Source of the DNA: Streptomyces spiramyceticus
GTDB taxonomy: Bacteria > Actinomycetota > Actinomycetes > Streptomycetales > Streptomycetaceae
DNA length: 64,000 bases
Reading direction: 5' to 3'
Assembly (NCBI RefSeq): GCF_028807635.1
Contig: NZ_JARBAX010000001.1
Location: 2,886,001 to 2,950,000, forward strand
Below the pieces are notes generated by a model. That model saw only the letters and a list, made by a program, of their open reading frames with translations. It did not search any database and had not been told where the DNA came from. The position numbers and the translations under genes are program-made. The stretch's first letter is position 1. Each line of letters starts with the position of its first letter. This document shows, in pieces, positions 51,919 through 59,502 of this stretch.

Positions 51919-52043
51919 GGATGTTCCGTCCCCTCGACCGGTGCGCACCGGTGCGGCGCGCACCGCCTCCGTGCATCGTGCCACTCCTGACGGGGGGTAC
52001 GCAGGCGCTCGTCGCCCGTTCAGCCCCGGATAGGTTGGTCCGT

Positions 52044-52469
52044 ATGCGTGCAGTGGTTCAGCGGGTGGACGGCGCGAGCGTCGTCGTGGCGGGGCAGACG
52101 GTCGGCGAGATCGTCGGCGAAGGCCTGTGTGTGCTGGTGGGAGTGACCCACGAGGACACAAAGGACAAGGCGGCACAGCTCGCCCGCAAGCTGTGGTCGG
52201 TTCGGATCCTTGCGGGCGAGAAGTCCTGCTCCGATGTGAATGCGCCGCTTCTGGTCATTTCACAGTTCACTCTCTACGGGGACGCCCGCAAGGGCCGCCG
52301 CCCCACCTGGAACGCCGCGGCGCCCGGCGAGGTGGCCGAACCGCTGGTCGACGAGGTGGTGGCGCAGCTGCGGGCGCTGGGCGCGCACGTGGAGACGGGC
52401 CGGTTCGGAGCGGACATGAGGGTCTCGCTCACGAACCACGGCCCGTTCACGGTGATCGTCGAGGTGTAG
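52044..52469 (+). CDS. dtd: D-aminoacyl-tRNA deacylase
   Basis: A 141-residue enzyme that removes D-amino acids (and glycine mischarged on tRNA-Ala) from tRNA. It starts [15 protein letters not shown]. The first active-site motif is [19 protein letters not shown] (SQFTL, about residues 75-79). The cross-subunit motif is [12 protein letters not shown] at the C-terminus, where the common N-x-GPVT is NHGPFT. Dimer formation places this motif in the partner's active site, as known for the family. The ATG at 52044 has only a weak Shine-Dalgarno. It is divergent from rsiG. Confidence 0.93.
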   Translation: MRAVVQRVDGASVVVAGQTVGEIVGEGLCVLVGVTHEDTKDKAAQLARKLWSVRILAGEKSCSDVNAPLLVISQFTLYGDARKGRRPTWNAAAPGEVAEPLVDEVVAQLRALGAHVETGRFGADMRVSLTNHGPFTVIVEV

Positions 52470-52510
52470 GGCCCGCTTTACGGCTTACGACGTATCGGCT
52501 CTGCGACGGC

Positions 52511-53476
52511 TTACGGCTCTACGACGACTTCCTGTGCGGCGGCGGTGTTCCCCACCAGCAGCTCGGCGTCGACCGGCACATTGCGCTTCACCAGCGCGAG
52601 CGCGATGGGCCCCAGCTCGTGGTGGCGGGCCGACGTTGTGATGAACCCCAGCTGGCGCCCCTCCTCGCCGTCCGCAGCGAGCCGCACCGGAGTGCCGGGA
52701 CCGGGCAGCAGAACCTCGCTGCCGTCCAGGTGCAGGAAGACCAGCCGGCGCGGCGGCTTCCCCAGGTTCTGGACCCGGGCGACAGTCTCCTGGCCCCGGT
52801 AGCAGCCCTTCTGGAGGTGTACGGCGCTGCCGATCCAGCCCAGCTCGTGCGGGATGGTGCGGTGGTCGGTCTCGAAGCCGAGGCGGGGCCGGTGCGCTTC
52901 GACGCGCAGGGCCTCGTACGCCAGGATGCCGATCGCGGGCCCGTGGGTTTCGGCGTACGACTCCAGGTCGCCGCGCGGCAGGAAGAGGTCGCGCCCGTAC
53001 GAGGTCTCCCGTACGGCTACGCCTTCGGGAACCTCGGCGATCGAGCCTGCCGGGAGGTGGACGACGGCGAAGTCGTCGGTCCGGTCGGCGGTCTCCACCC
53101 GGTAGAAGAACTTCATCGACTCCAGGTACGCGATGAGATCGCCCTGCGTGCCCGGTTCGACATGCATCCACACCGTCTCGCCGTCGTCGACGAGATACAT
53201 CGCATGCTCGACGTGCCCGTGCGCGGTGAGGATCAGCGCCTCGGTGGCCCGGCCCGCGGGCAGCTCGCTGACATGCTGCGTGATCAGGAGGTGCAGCCAG
53301 TTCAGCCGGTCGCCGCCGGTGACGGTGACGACACCGCGGTGCGAGAGGTCGACGAAGCCGGTGCCGCCGGCGAGCGCGCGCTGTTCGCGGAACAGGTCGC
53401 CGTAGTGCGCGGCGACGCCTTCGTCGCGCCCTTCGGCGGGGACGGCGCCGGGCAGGGAGAGCAGGGGACTCTTCAT
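52511..53476 (-). CDS. ygfZ: Tetrahydrofolate-binding protein YgfZ (Fe-S cluster maintenance)
   Basis: A 321-residue GcvT-like protein. The hallmark KGCYRGQE appears in HLQKGCYRGQETVARVQNLG (about residues 220-239), with the redox-active Cys. The folate-binding N-terminal part has FVDLSHRGVVTVTGGDRLNWLHLLITQ. YgfZ helps build or repair certain iron-sulfur proteins in a folate-dependent way. ATG 53476 (MKSPLLSLPGAV) is chosen. It lies directly after nur on the same strand (32-base gap), so the two may be cotranscribed, as in other Streptomyces. Confidence 0.9.
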   Translation of the reverse strand: MKSPLLSLPGAVPAEGRDEGVAAHYGDLFREQRALAGGTGFVDLSHRGVVTVTGGDRLNWLHLLITQHVSELPAGRATEALILTAHGHVEHAMYLVDDGETVWMHVEPGTQGDLIAYLESMKFFYRVETADRTDDFAVVHLPAGSIAEVPEGVAVRETSYGRDLFLPRGDLESYAETHGPAIGILAYEALRVEAHRPRLGFETDHRTIPHELGWIGSAVHLQKGCYRGQETVARVQNLGKPPRRLVFLHLDGSEVLLPGPGTPVRLAADGEEGRQLGFITTSARHHELGPIALALVKRNVPVDAELLVGNTAAAQEVVVEP

Positions 53477-53508
53477 ACCGGTCAGCCTACGACTTGCCTG
53501 CGACACAC

Positions 53509-53946
53509 CTACGACTCGGCGGCCGACGCCGCGGCCGTGCACTTCCTGCAGCGGCCGAAGATCGCGAAGTGCTTCATGTCCGTCTCGAAGCCGAAGGTCT
53601 CGCGCAGCTTGCCGATGAAGTCGGCGGCGACCTCGGTATCGGCCTCGATCACGTTCGTACAGTCGCGGCAGACCAGGTGGATGTGGTGATGGCGGTCGGC
53701 CAGGTGGTACGTCGGCGCCCCGTGCCCGAGGTGCGCGTGGCTGACCAGTCCGAGCTCTTCGAGCAGCTCCAGCGTCCGGTAGACGGTGGAGATGTTCACG
53801 CCGGACGCGGTTTTGCGCACCTCGGTGAGGATGTCGTCGGGCGTCGCGTGCTCCAGCGCGTCGACGGCTTCGAGGACAAGCTGGCGCTGCGGTGTCAGCC
53901 GGTAACCGCGCTGCCGCAGATCACTCTTCCAGTCGGTGCTCACCAC
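53509..53946 (-). CDS. nur: Nickel-responsive Fur-family regulator Nur
   Basis: A 145-residue regulator. Residues match the metal ligands of S. coelicolor Nur when numbered from MVSTDWKSDL: H33, H86, H88 and H90 (M-site) and H70, H72 and H126 (Ni-site). Structural pairs C93/C96 and C133/C136 are present. The winged helix spans about residues 10-80 (RLTPQRQLVLEAVDALEHATPDDIL). With nickel bound, Nur represses nickel uptake and the iron superoxide dismutase gene. The start is GTG-GTG at 53941-53946; the first GTG gives the matching numbering. Confidence 0.93.
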   Translation of the reverse strand: MVSTDWKSDLRQRGYRLTPQRQLVLEAVDALEHATPDDILTEVRKTASGVNISTVYRTLELLEELGLVSHAHLGHGAPTYHLADRHHHIHLVCRDCTNVIEADTEVAADFIGKLRETFGFETDMKHFAIFGRCRKCTAAASAAES

Positions 53947-53976
53947 GCCCCCAGTGTAGGGGGACGGGGTGCAGGC

Positions 53977-54549
53977 CTACTTGAAGAAGGCGATGCCGTC
54001 GTCCGGGAGGTCACCGAGGCTCTTGGCCATCTGCTCGACCTCTTCCGGCGTGACGACCTTCTTCAGATGCGCCGACATGTACGGGCGCAGCTCGACGTCC
54101 GGGGTGGCCTTCTCGCCGACCCACATGAGGTCGCTCTTGACGTACCCGTAGAGCCGCTTGCCACCGCTGTACGGACCCGATGCGGCGGTGCGTGCGACCG
54201 CGTCCGTCACCAGGTCGATCTGCGGCTTCTGGTCGGCCAGCTCGCCGTACCAGATCTCCACGACGCCCTGGTCGCGGATCATGACGACCTCGACCTTGCG
54301 GTCCTTGTCGATGCGCCAGTAGCCGGATTCGGTCTCCAGGGGCCTCACCTTGTTGCCCTCGGCGTCGAGGATCCAGGAGTGCGAGACGTACTCCAGGAAG
54401 TCGCGGCCGTCGTGGCTGAAGGTGACTTCCTGGCCGAAGTTGGCCTTCTCCTCGCCGGGGAAGTCGGTGACGCCCGCGCCCGTCCAGTTTCCGAGGAGGA
54501 AGACGAGGGGGACGAGGTCCGGGTGGAGGTCGGACGGGATCTCGATCAT
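53977..54549 (-). CDS. Nitrobindin / FABP-like haem-binding beta-barrel protein
   Basis: A 190-residue protein of the DUF1794/nitrobindin family. The lipocalin-like GxWxGxG motif is LLGNWTGAGVTDFPG (about residues 19-33). Barrel strands follow (GQEVTFSHDGRDFLEYVSHSWILDAEGNKVRPLETESGYWRID), and the distal half ends RPYMSAHLKKVV, which contains a candidate proximal His. Actinobacterial nitrobindins bind ferric haem and isomerise peroxynitrite. It lies 30 bases upstream of nur on the same strand, so cotranscription is possible. A 32-residue membrane protein gene lies just upstream of it. Confidence 0.85.
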   Translation of the reverse strand: MIEIPSDLHPDLVPLVFLLGNWTGAGVTDFPGEEKANFGQEVTFSHDGRDFLEYVSHSWILDAEGNKVRPLETESGYWRIDKDRKVEVVMIRDQGVVEIWYGELADQKPQIDLVTDAVARTAASGPYSGGKRLYGYVKSDLMWVGEKATPDVELRPYMSAHLKKVVTPEEVEQMAKSLGDLPDDGIAFFK

Positions 54550-54584
54550 GAGCTGCTCAGGCGATCTGTGAGGGGAGGGGTGGG

Positions 54585-54683
54585 TTAGCGCTGACCCTGG
54601 TAGAGCTTCTTCACTGCCAGCCAGGTGAAGGCGAGAACGCCGACGCAGACCAGAACCAGCAGAGCTTCGAAGAAAATCGTCAC
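54585..54683 (-). CDS. 32-residue single-span membrane peptide
   Basis: The minus-strand GTG at 54681-54683 follows AAGGAGCACCCC and opens a 32-codon frame: VTIFFEALLVLVCVGVLAF, then TWLAVKKLYQGQR and TAA. One hydrophobic helix (residues 3-23) with a basic, hydrophilic C-terminus predicts a membrane anchor. I believe similar peptides occur at this position in other Streptomyces, just upstream of the nitrobindin gene. It is too short for most gene finders. Role unknown; a regulator or stabiliser of a neighbouring membrane enzyme is only a guess. Confidence 0.72.
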   Translation of the reverse strand: MTIFFEALLVLVCVGVLAFTWLAVKKLYQGQR

Positions 54684-54905
54684 GGGGTGCTCCTTGCGTG
54701 AGCCGTGGGCGGTACGGGACCGGGCCCCAGCTTAATGGGCGGGGGTCCGGCGTTCTCTGCGAGGGGCGTGCGGGGGCTCAGCCGAGCAGCTGGTTCTGCA
54801 GGACGACGTGCGGCTTCGACTCGTCGTACACATGCCGCTCCGGGTAGTCGACCAGTGCGGCCCGCTCCTTTCCCTGGTTGTACAGCGGCGGATTACAGTT
54901 CGGAC

Positions 54906-55268
54906 ATGGCGAAGAAGCTCGTGATCAAGGTGACTGCCGGGGCCGATGCCCCGGAGCGGTGTTCGCAGGCCTTCACGGTGGCGGCGGTGGCCGTGGCCAG
55001 TGGGGTGGAGGTTTCGTTCTGGCTGACCGGCGAGTCCTCGTGGTTCGCGCTGCCGGGCCGCGCCGCCGAGTTCGAACTGCCGCATGCGGCGCCGCTGCCG
55101 GATCTGATCGAGTCGATCATGGCCGCCGGGCAGATCACGCTGTGCACGCAGTGCGCGGCGCGGCGCGAGATCACCGAGAAGGACGTGATCGAGGGCGTAC
55201 GGATCGCAGGCGCGCAGGTCTTCGTCAGCGAGATCACGGGCGAAGGCGTCCAGGCGCTGGTGTACTGA
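54906..55268 (+). CDS. DsrE-family sulfur-relay-like protein
   Basis: A 120-residue protein with the DsrE/TusD fold: KLVIKVTAGADAPERCSQAFTVAAVAVASGVEVSFWLTGESSW, then LPHAAPLPDLIESIMAAGQITLCTQCAARREITEKDVIEGVRIAG. The CTQC pair at about residues 79-82 could carry persulfide sulfur. Sulfur genes cluster nearby (DUF1416, rhodanese, MoaD/ThiS), so a sulfur-relay role is plausible. The ATG at 54906 lies after GCGGATTACAG with no clear Shine-Dalgarno. It is convergent with the DUF3099 gene. Confidence 0.8.
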   Translation: MAKKLVIKVTAGADAPERCSQAFTVAAVAVASGVEVSFWLTGESSWFALPGRAAEFELPHAAPLPDLIESIMAAGQITLCTQCAARREITEKDVIEGVRIAGAQVFVSEITGEGVQALVY

Positions 55269-55295
55269 GCGACTCTTGCACTGAGTGCGACGGGC

Positions 55296-55556
55296 TTACG
55301 GGTGGTGCTTCTTGCCGTCCAGTTCGTCCCACCACTCGTCGGACTTCGGGTCCCCGGACGGATCGTCCCACCAGCGGTCCTCCGGGCCTCTCCGGTTGGC
55401 GATCATCGCCGCGATCGGCGGTATGACCATGGCGACGACGCACATCCCGACGGCCACGGGCACGGACCACAGGCGCACGACGGACCAGGCGGACACGAAG
55501 AGGAAGAGGCATCCGCCCATCAGCAGGAAATAGTTGCGACGGCGCCGCGCGTACAT
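55296..55556 (-). CDS. DUF3099 family membrane protein
   Basis: An 86-residue protein with two hydrophobic segments, YFLLMGGCLFLFVSAWSVVRL (about residues 9-29) and VPVAVGMCVVAMVIPPIAAMI (32-52). A Trp/Asp-rich cytoplasmic tail follows (DRWWDDPSGDPKSDEWWDELDGKKHHP). This layout is the DUF3099 signature, restricted to actinobacteria and without known function. The basic MYARRRR start predicts the N-terminus inside. It is monocistronic between convergent dsrE and the sulfur genes. Confidence 0.8.
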   Translation of the reverse strand: MYARRRRNYFLLMGGCLFLFVSAWSVVRLWSVPVAVGMCVVAMVIPPIAAMIANRRGPEDRWWDDPSGDPKSDEWWDELDGKKHHP

Positions 55557-55656
55557 ACCTCCACGGTACGACCGAAGGGCCGCACCCGGTCCAGGTAGCG
55601 TCCAAACCCCCTGGGGTGCGGCCCTTCGGCCAGTATTCGCGCAGGATTCGCAGGAA

Positions 55657-55944
55657 TCAGACTGCGATGGCCACCTCTGCGAGGCCGCCCGTCTGCGCCA
55701 CGACCGTACGGTCGGCCGTGCCGCCGGGGACGAGTGCGCGCAGGGTCCACGTGCCCTCGGCCGCGTAGAAGCGGAACTGGCCCGTGGCCGAGGTCGGGAC
55801 CTCGGCGGTGAACTCGCCGGTCGAGTCCAGCAGTCGGACGTAACCGGTGACGGGCTCGCCGTTGCGGGTCACGCTGCCCTGGATGGTGGTCTCACCGGGC
55901 TTGATCGTCGAGGCGTCGGGGCCGCCGGCCTTCGCTCCACACAT
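55657..55944 (-). CDS. DUF1416 family protein (sulfur operon)
   Basis: A 95-residue beta-rich protein, MCGAKAGGPDASTIKPGETTIQGSVTRNGEPVTGYVRLLD then a second half GTWTLRALVPGGTADRTVVAQ. It has a carboxypeptidase regulatory-like (transthyretin-type) fold by sequence pattern. Cys2 is conserved in the family. DUF1416 genes almost always follow a rhodanese gene in actinobacteria (SseC in mycobacteria), as here, 32 bases after the sulfurtransferase on the same strand. Its role is unknown, perhaps presenting or accepting sulfur. Confidence 0.85.
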   Translation of the reverse strand: MCGAKAGGPDASTIKPGETTIQGSVTRNGEPVTGYVRLLDSTGEFTAEVPTSATGQFRFYAAEGTWTLRALVPGGTADRTVVAQTGGLAEVAIAV

Positions 55945-55976
55945 GTTGTTCTCCAGATTCTCGAAGGTCGCGGGGA

Positions 55977-56816
55977 TTACTTGTTGGCGCCGAGCTCGAT
56001 CGGAACACCGACGAGCGAGCCGTACTCGGTCCAGGAACCGTCGTAGTTGCGGACGTTCTCCTGGCCGAGCAGCTGGTGCAGCACGAACCAGGTCAGGGCC
56101 GAGCGCTCACCGATGCGGCAGTACGCGATGGTCTCCTTCGAGAGGTCGACCTGCTCGTCCTCGTAGAGGGCCTTGAGCTCCTCGTCCGACTTGAAGGTGC
56201 CGTCGTCGTTGGCGTTCTTCGACCACGGGATGTTGCGGGCGGACGGGACGTGGCCCGGGCGCTGCGACTGCTCCTGCGGGAGGTGCGCCGGGGCGAGCAG
56301 CTTGCCGCTGAACTCGTCGGGGGAGCGCACGTCGACGAGGTTCTTGTTGCCGATCGCGTTGACGACGTCGTCGCGGAAGGCGCGGATCGAGGTGTCCTGC
56401 GGCTTGGCCTTGTAGTCCGTGGCCGGACGCTGCGGGACCTCGGCGACCAGGTCGCGGGAGTCGAGCTCCCACTTCTTGCGGCCGCCGTCGAGCAGGCGGA
56501 CGTCCTGGTGACCGTAGAGCTTGAAGTACCAGAAGGCGTACGAGGCGAACCAGTTGTTGTTGCCGCCGTAGAGGACGACGGTCGTGTCGTTCGCGATGCC
56601 CTTCGCCGAAAGGAGCTTCTCGAAGCCCTCCTGGTCGATGAAGTCGCGGCGGACCGGGTCCTGGAGGTCCTTGGTCCAGTCGATGCGGATCGCGTTGCGG
56701 ATGTGGTTCTTCTCGTACGCGGAGGTGTCTTCGTCGACCTCGACGATGGCGACCTTCGGGTCCTCGATGTGGGCCTCGACCCAGTCTGCGTCTACCAGTA
56801 CGTCGCTGCGGCTCAT
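55977..56816 (-). CDS. sseA: Thiosulfate sulfurtransferase (two-domain rhodanese)
   Basis: A 279-residue tandem rhodanese. The N-terminal inactive domain starts LVDADWVEAHIEDPKVAIVEVDED. The C-terminal catalytic domain has the active loop YCRIGERSALTWF with Cys at about residue 231, and NLVDVRSPDEFSG. It transfers sulfur from thiosulfate to cyanide or another thiol acceptor. CTCC-TCCGGGG on the plus strand corresponds to a GGAGGAG-type ribosome site. Upstream, at 56996-57079, lies a 27-codon Cys-containing leader ORF, which suggests cysteine- or sulfur-dependent attenuation. DUF1416 follows in the same operon. Confidence 0.9.
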   Translation of the reverse strand: MSRSDVLVDADWVEAHIEDPKVAIVEVDEDTSAYEKNHIRNAIRIDWTKDLQDPVRRDFIDQEGFEKLLSAKGIANDTTVVLYGGNNNWFASYAFWYFKLYGHQDVRLLDGGRKKWELDSRDLVAEVPQRPATDYKAKPQDTSIRAFRDDVVNAIGNKNLVDVRSPDEFSGKLLAPAHLPQEQSQRPGHVPSARNIPWSKNANDDGTFKSDEELKALYEDEQVDLSKETIAYCRIGERSALTWFVLHQLLGQENVRNYDGSWTEYGSLVGVPIELGANK

Positions 56817-56995
56817 GCTGTTCTCCTCCGGGGCAGTGTGCGGCGGTTATGCGCGAGGGGGGTGCGGGTGTGCGGGTACGCCGAGCGAGGGGGCGTACGG
56901 CCGTACCGGGGTGGCCCTGAGGCGACCGTCATAGGTCGGGAGGGCCGGGGGGAACGCGGGGTGTCGGAGGCTTCCGCTGCTCCGGACAAACCCAC

Positions 56996-57079
56996 TCAGA
57001 CAGTGCGACAGAGCATGGCGGCGACGCGGCACAGGTCTACTGCCCGCCGCTTCGTGAGGTCCGCCTGTCGCTTCTGCAT
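56996..57079 (-). CDS. Cys/Arg-containing leader peptide of the sulfurtransferase operon
   Basis: A 27-codon ORF, MQKRQADLTKRRAV then DLCRVAAMLCRTV, ends TGA at 56996-56998. Two Cys (17 and 24), a basic front and an end like LCR match the putative leader peptides annotated upstream of sulfur genes in actinobacteria. A possible minus-strand promoter, GTGACA-18-TACGAT, lies just upstream, with a small inverted repeat GGACG-TGA-CGTCC in the spacer. The sulfurtransferase starts 179 bases downstream. Ribosome stalling at Cys codons could sense cysteine supply; this is inferred from family knowledge. Confidence 0.72.
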   Translation of the reverse strand: MQKRQADLTKRRAVDLCRVAAMLCRTV

Positions 57080-57202
57080 GGGTCCGATCGTAGGGACGTC
57101 ACGTCCGACGTGTCACCGGTGTGTCGGATGTTGAGACGCGATCGTCCGCATTGCGGGATGAGAGTACGGCGCGGACCGCTTGCCCGTGCCCCGGAACGCG
57201 CC

Positions 57203-57232
57203 GCGTCCGCCCGTCATCTGAGGGGCGGACGC
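57203..57232. terminator. Hairpin between the leader region and lmeA end
   Basis: GCGTCCGCCC / GGGCGGACGC (10 perfect pairs) has a 10-base loop. It lies about 40 bases after the minus-strand LmeA stop and probably ends that transcript. No strong T run is present. Confidence 0.55.
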
Positions 57233-57271
57233 CTGCGTCTCACTATCCGGCCAAGTGGTCTTGCGGCCGGC

Positions 57272-57970
57272 TCATCCGGCCAGGTTCACATCCGTACCCG
57301 TGACGGAAATCTCTACGCCACCCTCGGCCGCCTGGACCTTTTCGAGCTTCAGCCCGTCCGGCAGGCCGCCGATCTGGCGGTCGAAGTCGGTCTTCCGGCG
57401 GACCATTCCCTCCAGCCCGGGGATGCCCTCGCCCGGAACCGCGTCGGCCCGCACCCGGATCGTATTGCCGTCGACCAGGCTGACGGTGGAGAGCACGCTG
57501 CGCGTGACATTGCGGCCGAGGACGGCGACGGTGCCGGTGACCTTCACCTTGCCGTTGCCGCCGTACGAGAGGGTCACGTCGCTCTCGGAGGCCTCGGAGA
57601 GGTCCTCGTACGAGACGTTCGCGGTGCCCGTGGCGCGCGCCGCCGTCGCACTGGAGAAGCCGGTGAGGCTGCCCCGGAGCGTTACGTCGTGGAGCTGGGC
57701 GGTCATCTCACCGACCCGCACCTTGCGGCCGGCCGCGTTCGCCTCGATGCCCTTGAGAGTGACGTCGACCTGGTCGAGCTGCTTGGACATGACCTGGGTC
57801 AGGAAGGGAAAGCCCTTGATCGACACCTCGGTGCCGCCTGCCGGCCCCTGCTGGGCCTGGACCCGCTCCGCCACCTCGGACTCGGCCATGCCGGCCGCCC
57901 AGCGGTCCAGGGCGACGAAGATGCCGCCGAGGATCACGCCGACGACCAGCAGTATTCGCAGTGCACGCAT
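57272..57970 (-). CDS. LmeA-like phospholipid-binding protein (DUF2993)
   Basis: A 232-residue protein anchored by one N-terminal membrane helix, MRALRILLVVGVILGGIFVAL. The rest is outside the membrane and beta-rich: VSIKGFPFLTQVMSKQLDQVDVTLKGIEA, the SIxGFPFLTQ motif typical of DUF2993. In mycobacteria LmeA binds phospholipids and supports lipomannan elongation. Streptomyces lacks that polymer, so here a general envelope-lipid role is inferred. ATG 57970 is chosen; upstream residues in the open frame are not conserved-looking. It lies downstream of the membrane protein gene at 58069. Confidence 0.85.
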   Translation of the reverse strand: MRALRILLVVGVILGGIFVALDRWAAGMAESEVAERVQAQQGPAGGTEVSIKGFPFLTQVMSKQLDQVDVTLKGIEANAAGRKVRVGEMTAQLHDVTLRGSLTGFSSATAARATGTANVSYEDLSEASESDVTLSYGGNGKVKVTGTVAVLGRNVTRSVLSTVSLVDGNTIRVRADAVPGEGIPGLEGMVRRKTDFDRQIGGLPDGLKLEKVQAAEGGVEISVTGTDVNLAG

Positions 57971-58068
57971 TGCTTGCGGTTCCCCCACCTGTCTCGCCGG
58001 GCCGCCGTACGACGGCCCGTTCACGCCCCCTTGACCTTTGCGAGCCTACTGGTAGGTACCACTCGGGC

Positions 58069-59193
58069 TCAGGCGATGACCCGGCCGATCAGGTACACGG
58101 CGGGGGCGGCGGCGGTGAGCGGCAGGGCCACGCCGGCCGTCATGTGGACGAACCGGGACGGATAGTCGTAGCTCGCCACCCGCAGCCCGATCAGCGCGCA
58201 CGCCCCGGCGCCGAGCCCGAGCAGCGCGCCCCCGGTGCCCACGTCCGTCATCCCGCCGGCCGCGACACCGGCGCCCGTGGCGGCGAGCAGCGCGACGACG
58301 ACCGACGCGACGCCGGGCAGAGGCAGCGCGCGGGCCAGTACGGCCACGGCGACGGCCACGCCGCCGACCGTCACGGCCTCGTGGGCCGCAGCGAGGTGCC
58401 CGGCCGCGACGACAGCGAGTGCGGCCGAGGTGACGGTGGCCGTCAGGCCGTACATCCGCTCGTCGGCGGGGGCGCGGTTGCGCAGCTGGAGTACGAGCGC
58501 GAGCAGCACCCAGACGCCGAGCGTGCCCAGGATCGCGGCGGGCGCGTGCTCGGCGCCGACGGCCAGCAGTGCGATGTCCGCGGTGACGCCGCCGAGGAAG
58601 GCGAGCGCGATGCCCTGCCTGGCGGGCCACATCCCGTTGAGCCGGAACCAGCCCGCGGCGGTGACCGCCTGCAGCAGCACCAGCGGCACGACGAGGGCGT
58701 ACTGGCCGACGGCTGCGGCGACGGCCATCAGCAGCGCCAGAGCGGCGGTCAGCGCGGCGGGCTGCATCCCGGGCGCGATGATCGGCGACCGCCCTTCGGC
58801 GCGGGCGCGCTGGGCGTCGGTGATCCGCGCGTTGCCCGCGGTGGTCGGGGAGCTGTACGCCGCGGAGGAGGCGGCGGGGGCAGCCGCGGCCGGTTCCCGT
58901 GCGGGGACGGGCTCGTACGGCGCCGGGCCCTGGGCGTACGTGGTCGGCGAGGGGGCCTCGGGCGGCAGCGGGTAGGCGCCGCTCTGGGGCGGGAAGTACG
59001 AGGTGTCGACGGCGGCCTGGGGCTGCGCCTGCGCCTGGTACGGCTGCTGCTGACCGTACGGCTGCTGGACCGGCTGGTGCTGCGTGTCCCAGGTCTGCGC
59101 GTCCCAGGTCTGCGTGTGGGGCTCCTGGGCGTACGGCTGCTGCTCCGGGTACCCGTCGTTCCCCTCGTACGGGTAAGGCTGCTGGTTGCTCAT
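58069..59193 (-). CDS. Multi-pass membrane protein with Gln/Pro/Tyr-rich N-terminus
   Basis: A 374-residue protein. The first ~135 residues are disordered with short repeats (QQPYAQ, QQPYGQQQPYQAQAQPQ, TWDAQTWDTQ). The remaining ~235 residues carry about seven or eight hydrophobic segments, such as ALTAALALLMAVAAAVGQYALVVPLVLLQAV and GTLGVWVLLALVLQL. The short segment NARITDAQRARAEGRSPIIAPGMQPAALTA marks the border. Family not recognised. ATG 59193 (MSNQQPYPYEG) is the natural start. It is 10 bases downstream of the MoaD/ThiS-like gene, so probably cotranscribed. Confidence 0.75.
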   Translation of the reverse strand: MSNQQPYPYEGNDGYPEQQPYAQEPHTQTWDAQTWDTQHQPVQQPYGQQQPYQAQAQPQAAVDTSYFPPQSGAYPLPPEAPSPTTYAQGPAPYEPVPAREPAAAAPAASSAAYSSPTTAGNARITDAQRARAEGRSPIIAPGMQPAALTAALALLMAVAAAVGQYALVVPLVLLQAVTAAGWFRLNGMWPARQGIALAFLGGVTADIALLAVGAEHAPAAILGTLGVWVLLALVLQLRNRAPADERMYGLTATVTSAALAVVAAGHLAAAHEAVTVGGVAVAVAVLARALPLPGVASVVVALLAATGAGVAAGGMTDVGTGGALLGLGAGACALIGLRVASYDYPSRFVHMTAGVALPLTAAAPAVYLIGRVIA

Positions 59194-59203
59194 GATCTGG
59201 GGG

Positions 59204-59458
59204 TCATCCTCCTGCGAACGGCGGGAGCACCTCGACCGTGCCGCCCTCGGCAAGCCGTACGGTCTCATGACCGCGGGTCCCGACGGGGGAACCGTCGATG
59301 AGGAACGAACACCGCTGGAGTACGCGCGTCAGCTCCCCGGGGTGGCGTTCGCGCACGGCGTCGAGCGCCTCGGCGAGCGTCCCGGCCGCGTACGGCTCCT
59401 CTGCGATCCCGGCGGCGGCCTTGGCCGCGGCCCAGTAGCGGATGGTGCCCACTGCCAT
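59204..59458 (-). CDS. MoaD/ThiS-family sulfur-carrier protein
   Basis: An 84-residue ubiquitin-like protein. It starts MAVGTIRYWAAAKAAAGIAEEPYAAGTLAEALDAV, a MoaD pattern, then SFLIDGSPVG and the C-terminal ETVRLAEGGTVEVLPPFAGG. The terminal Gly-Gly is the site that is adenylylated and converted to thiocarboxylate. It would donate sulfur in molybdopterin or thiamin-type pathways. No MoaE or MoeB gene is adjacent, so its partner is encoded elsewhere. It is transcribed with the downstream membrane protein, and 44 bases separate it from the upstream hydrolase gene. Confidence 0.88.
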   Translation of the reverse strand: MAVGTIRYWAAAKAAAGIAEEPYAAGTLAEALDAVRERHPGELTRVLQRCSFLIDGSPVGTRGHETVRLAEGGTVEVLPPFAGG

Positions 59459-59502
59459 GGCGGCGCTCCTTACGTCGGGGTCCGTTCGGCTTCCATGATG
59501 AG

